Below the pieces are notes generated by a model. It was not told the origin of the DNA. It was given only the letters and a program-made list of their open reading frames with translations, and searched no databases. Source: Halorientalis marina (GTDB lineage Archaea; Halobacteriota; Halobacteria; Halobacteriales; Haloarculaceae). Taken from it: DNA of 64,000 nucleotides. The position numbers and the translations under genes were made by a program. Below are positions 57,691-64,000 of the stretch, piece after piece (within the stretch, counting starts at the first letter, position 1; every line of letters begins with the position of its first letter). Where the stretch lies: the NCBI RefSeq assembly GCF_023028345.1, contig NZ_CP095487.1:1054001-1118000 (forward strand), read 5' to 3'.

Positions 57691-58203
57691 ATGAAACGGC
57701 GAACGATGCTCGCCATCCTCGGCGCGGGGATGGTCCCGGCAACCGGCTGTCTCTCGGGGACCCCGGAGTCCGGCTCCGACACCACCGACAGCCCGCAGAC
57801 CGACGCCGATGGGTCCCCATCGGGGACCGCGACACCGCTTCCACCGGGCAGCGTCGACTTCCCGGACGGCCCGAAAGCGCCGCCCGAGCGTCCGTCGTCA
57901 CTCACCGAATCGACGGTCCGAAACTACGTCCGGGCCCACGAGTACCGCTACGCGTACAACTCGCTTTGGGTGAACGAACACAGCGACGTGGAACTCGACT
58001 GCCGCGTCGACAGCGTGGCCGACCGGCAGTGGGGGTACGAGGCCGTCGTCACGTGTACGGGGTACTCGAACACGGACCCGCCGGAGGACTCGACAGCGAC
58101 GCCCGGACCCCACGCCGACTGGTTCACGCAGTCGTTTCGTTATCGCGTGAGCGAGAACGCGACGCACCGTCTCCGGGTGGACAATCGAGACCCGGTCTCG
58201 TGA
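57691..58203 (+). CDS. Lipoprotein, unknown
   Basis: A 170-residue exported protein with a short Tat-like signal (KRRTMLAILGAG) and a lipobox ending ATGC (Cys20), then a Ser/Thr/Asp-rich spacer and a small domain (about 70-165) with YVRAHEYRYAYNSLWV and two cysteines (LDCRVDS, VTCTGYS) that may form a disulfide. Haloarchaeal lipoproteins of this design are common. It lies 150 bp after the small membrane protein and is convergent with gltB. Confidence 0.75.
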   Translation: MKRRTMLAILGAGMVPATGCLSGTPESGSDTTDSPQTDADGSPSGTATPLPPGSVDFPDGPKAPPERPSSLTESTVRNYVRAHEYRYAYNSLWVNEHSDVELDCRVDSVADRQWGYEAVVTCTGYSNTDPPEDSTATPGPHADWFTQSFRYRVSENATHRLRVDNRDPVS

Positions 58204-58254
58204 CCGTCCGCCGGATACCTGCGAACGGAGACGTCGGGGAGAACGGGACGCCGC

Positions 58255-62931
<4,677 letters not shown>

Positions 62932-62952
62932 ACGTGGATGTTTGACTCGATC

Positions 62953-63021
62953 ATTAAGAGGTTGACCATCAAGGGTTAAGGGTTCTCTATACGCAAATAA
63001 GGGTGTTTAATCGCACACCCT
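62953..63021 (-). promoter_or_regulatory. gltB promoter region
   Basis: On the minus strand CTTAATGA (about 62953-62960) is a TATA-like box 22-30 bp before the ATG. Upstream lie two direct copies of AACCCTT (near 62970-62985), and farther up AGGGTGT/ACACCCT (63000-63006 with 63015-63021), an inverted repeat with an 8-bp spacer. These are candidate operators. The 232 bp to proS hold no other gene. Confidence 0.5.
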
Positions 63022-63163
63022 ATAGTACTGATATATTTTACGACCTCTCAGGGAACATCCGGGGCTGTGGGACGGTTCGGCGACCTTCGAAAAACGTCAC
63101 GGATAATTCAGGTATCGTGGGGGTGTGTGCCACCTCGTCGTCGGCCGGCGCGTGACGCGGTCG

Positions 63164-64000
63164 TCAGTACGACTTCGCGAAGTAGGCGGTTTCTTCGGCG
63201 GCGTCCCCACAAATCGCACACTCCTCGCCGCTGGGTTCGGCGTCGCGGTCCATCGGAACCATCACGATCTCGGCGGCGATGGCCTCCTTGATCGGGTCCT
63301 CACAGTCCTCGTCGCCACACCACGGCGCTTTGACGTACCCGCCGTGCTGACCGATGGTACCCAGGATCTCCTCGCGGCTGTCGGCCTCGCGGACGTTCTC
63401 CTCCAGGGTCTCCTCGGCCGACGCCTTGAGCTTCGCGAAGACGGTGTCGAGGTGGTCGTCGACCGTCGCGGCCAGGTTCTCGCGGCCGACCGTCTCCTCT
63501 TCACCGTCGGGGCGATGGACGATGGTGACTTCGCCGTCCTCGACCTCGTGGGGGCCGATCTCGATGCGGAGCGGGACGCCTTTCAGCTCCCACTCGTTGA
63601 ACTTGAAGCCGGGGTTGCGCTCCTCGCGGTCGTCGAGTTTCACGCGCACCTCGTCGTCGAGTTCCGTCCGCAACTCCTCCGCGTAGCCCAGCACTTCCTC
63701 CTTGGTGTCCTCCTGCCAGATGGGGACGATGACGACCTGATCGGGCGCGAGCGCGGGCGGCAGGACGAGTCCCTGGTCGTCCGAGTGGGTCATGATGAGC
63801 GCGCCGAGCGCGCGCCAGGACAGCCCCCACGAGGTCGTGTGAGCGGTCCGTTCTTCCTCGTCCTCGTCGATGTAGGTCACGTCGTAGGCCTCGGCGAAGG
63901 ACTGCCCGAGGTAGTGAGAGGTCGCGCCCTGGACGGACTTGCCGTCGGGCATGAGCGCCTCGACCGTCGTCGTCGTGTGTGCCCCGGGGAACTTGTCGTG
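63164..64000 (-). CDS. proS: Proline--tRNA ligase (partial, N-terminus beyond the window)
   Basis: Class II aminoacyl-tRNA synthetase, archaeal/eukaryotic type. 278 C-terminal residues are seen, continuing off the right edge (HDKFPGAHTTTTVEAL at the edge). Catalytic-domain parts include QGATSHYLGQSF and TTSWGLSWRALGALIMTHSD. The anticodon-binding domain follows (QVVIVPIWQEDTKEEVL), and the C-terminal zinc domain has CGDEDCED and CAICG and ends in YFAKSY, the invariant C-terminal Tyr of archaeal ProRS. It is upstream of gltB on the same strand. Confidence 0.95.
   Translation of the reverse strand, partial: HDKFPGAHTTTTVEALMPDGKSVQGATSHYLGQSFAEAYDVTYIDEDEEERTAHTTSWGLSWRALGALIMTHSDDQGLVLPPALAPDQVVIVPIWQEDTKEEVLGYAEELRTELDDEVRVKLDDREERNPGFKFNEWELKGVPLRIEIGPHEVEDGEVTIVHRPDGEEETVGRENLAATVDDHLDTVFAKLKASAEETLEENVREADSREEILGTIGQHGGYVKAPWCGDEDCEDPIKEAIAAEIVMVPMDRDAEPSGEECAICGDAAEETAYFAKSY

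Overview
The window is a stretch of haloarchaeal chromosome. Evidence seen directly: very high G+C, strongly acidic predicted proteins, TATA-type promoters about 25-30 bp before start codons, and archaeal informational genes (TFB, TFS, NAC, NreA, TrmI). It also carries CetZ and a glycerol-1-phosphate dehydrogenase for archaeal ether lipids. Haloarchaea-restricted small proteins and bacterio-opsin-activator-type (HTH-10) regulators narrow this to class Halobacteria; I do not name a genus.

Layout. 1-6.3 kb (minus strand): a type IV pilus/secretion operon (coiled-coil protein, small membrane-anchored protein, TadA-type ATPase, TadC-type membrane protein), split by a solo tnpB (IS1341/IS200-IS605 type) element at about 3.62-5.01 kb. 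6.4-7.4 kb: cetZ, followed by a run of stem-loops. 7.7-25.5 kb: mixed housekeeping and haloarchaeal conserved genes (Tat lipoprotein, small wHTH/membrane pair, a cytidylate-kinase-like protein with an altered P-loop, nreA, tfb, rnhA, padR, ppa, a phosphodiesterase-family enzyme, small MscS, tfs, nac-trmI, an arylsulfotransferase-like propeller, a PUA protein, a NYN protein). 25.8-31.6 kb: a compact six-gene lysine operon, dapA-dapB-dapD-lysA-dapF-dapE (succinylase DAP route). 31.7-39.8 kb: an HTH-10 regulator, purB, a degenerate-ATPase/MscS pair, an acyl-CoA carboxyltransferase and a PurN-PurH fusion. 40-41.5 kb: two membrane proteins, one with a long Pro-Gly-Gln repeat tail. 41.6-47.8 kb: a lipid/redox cluster (acyl-CoA dehydrogenase, two SCP2 proteins, 2Fe-2S ferredoxin, an 86-residue acidic protein, an R2lox-type diiron-fold oxidase) next to two HTH-10 regulators. 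47.8-58.2 kb: FolC-FolP fusion, universal stress protein, glycosyltransferase, S9 peptidase, egsA, epimerase and small proteins. 58.2-64 kb: gltB and the 3' part of proS.

The most unusual part is 41.6-47.8 kb. The R2lox protein keeps all six predicted metal ligands and both residues that form the family's Tyr-Val crosslink. It is in a tight operon with its own ferredoxin and a small acidic protein. Three promoters in the cluster share an element directly after the TATA-like sequence, and the adjacent regulator gene has duplicated operator-like repeats. This looks like a co-regulated oxidation module acting on a lipid-like substrate; that function is inference. The solo TnpB with a recognisable omega-RNA scaffold, the 36-bp repeat gene, the two P-loop proteins lacking the Walker lysine, and in-frame palindromes in gltB and dapF are also worth attention.
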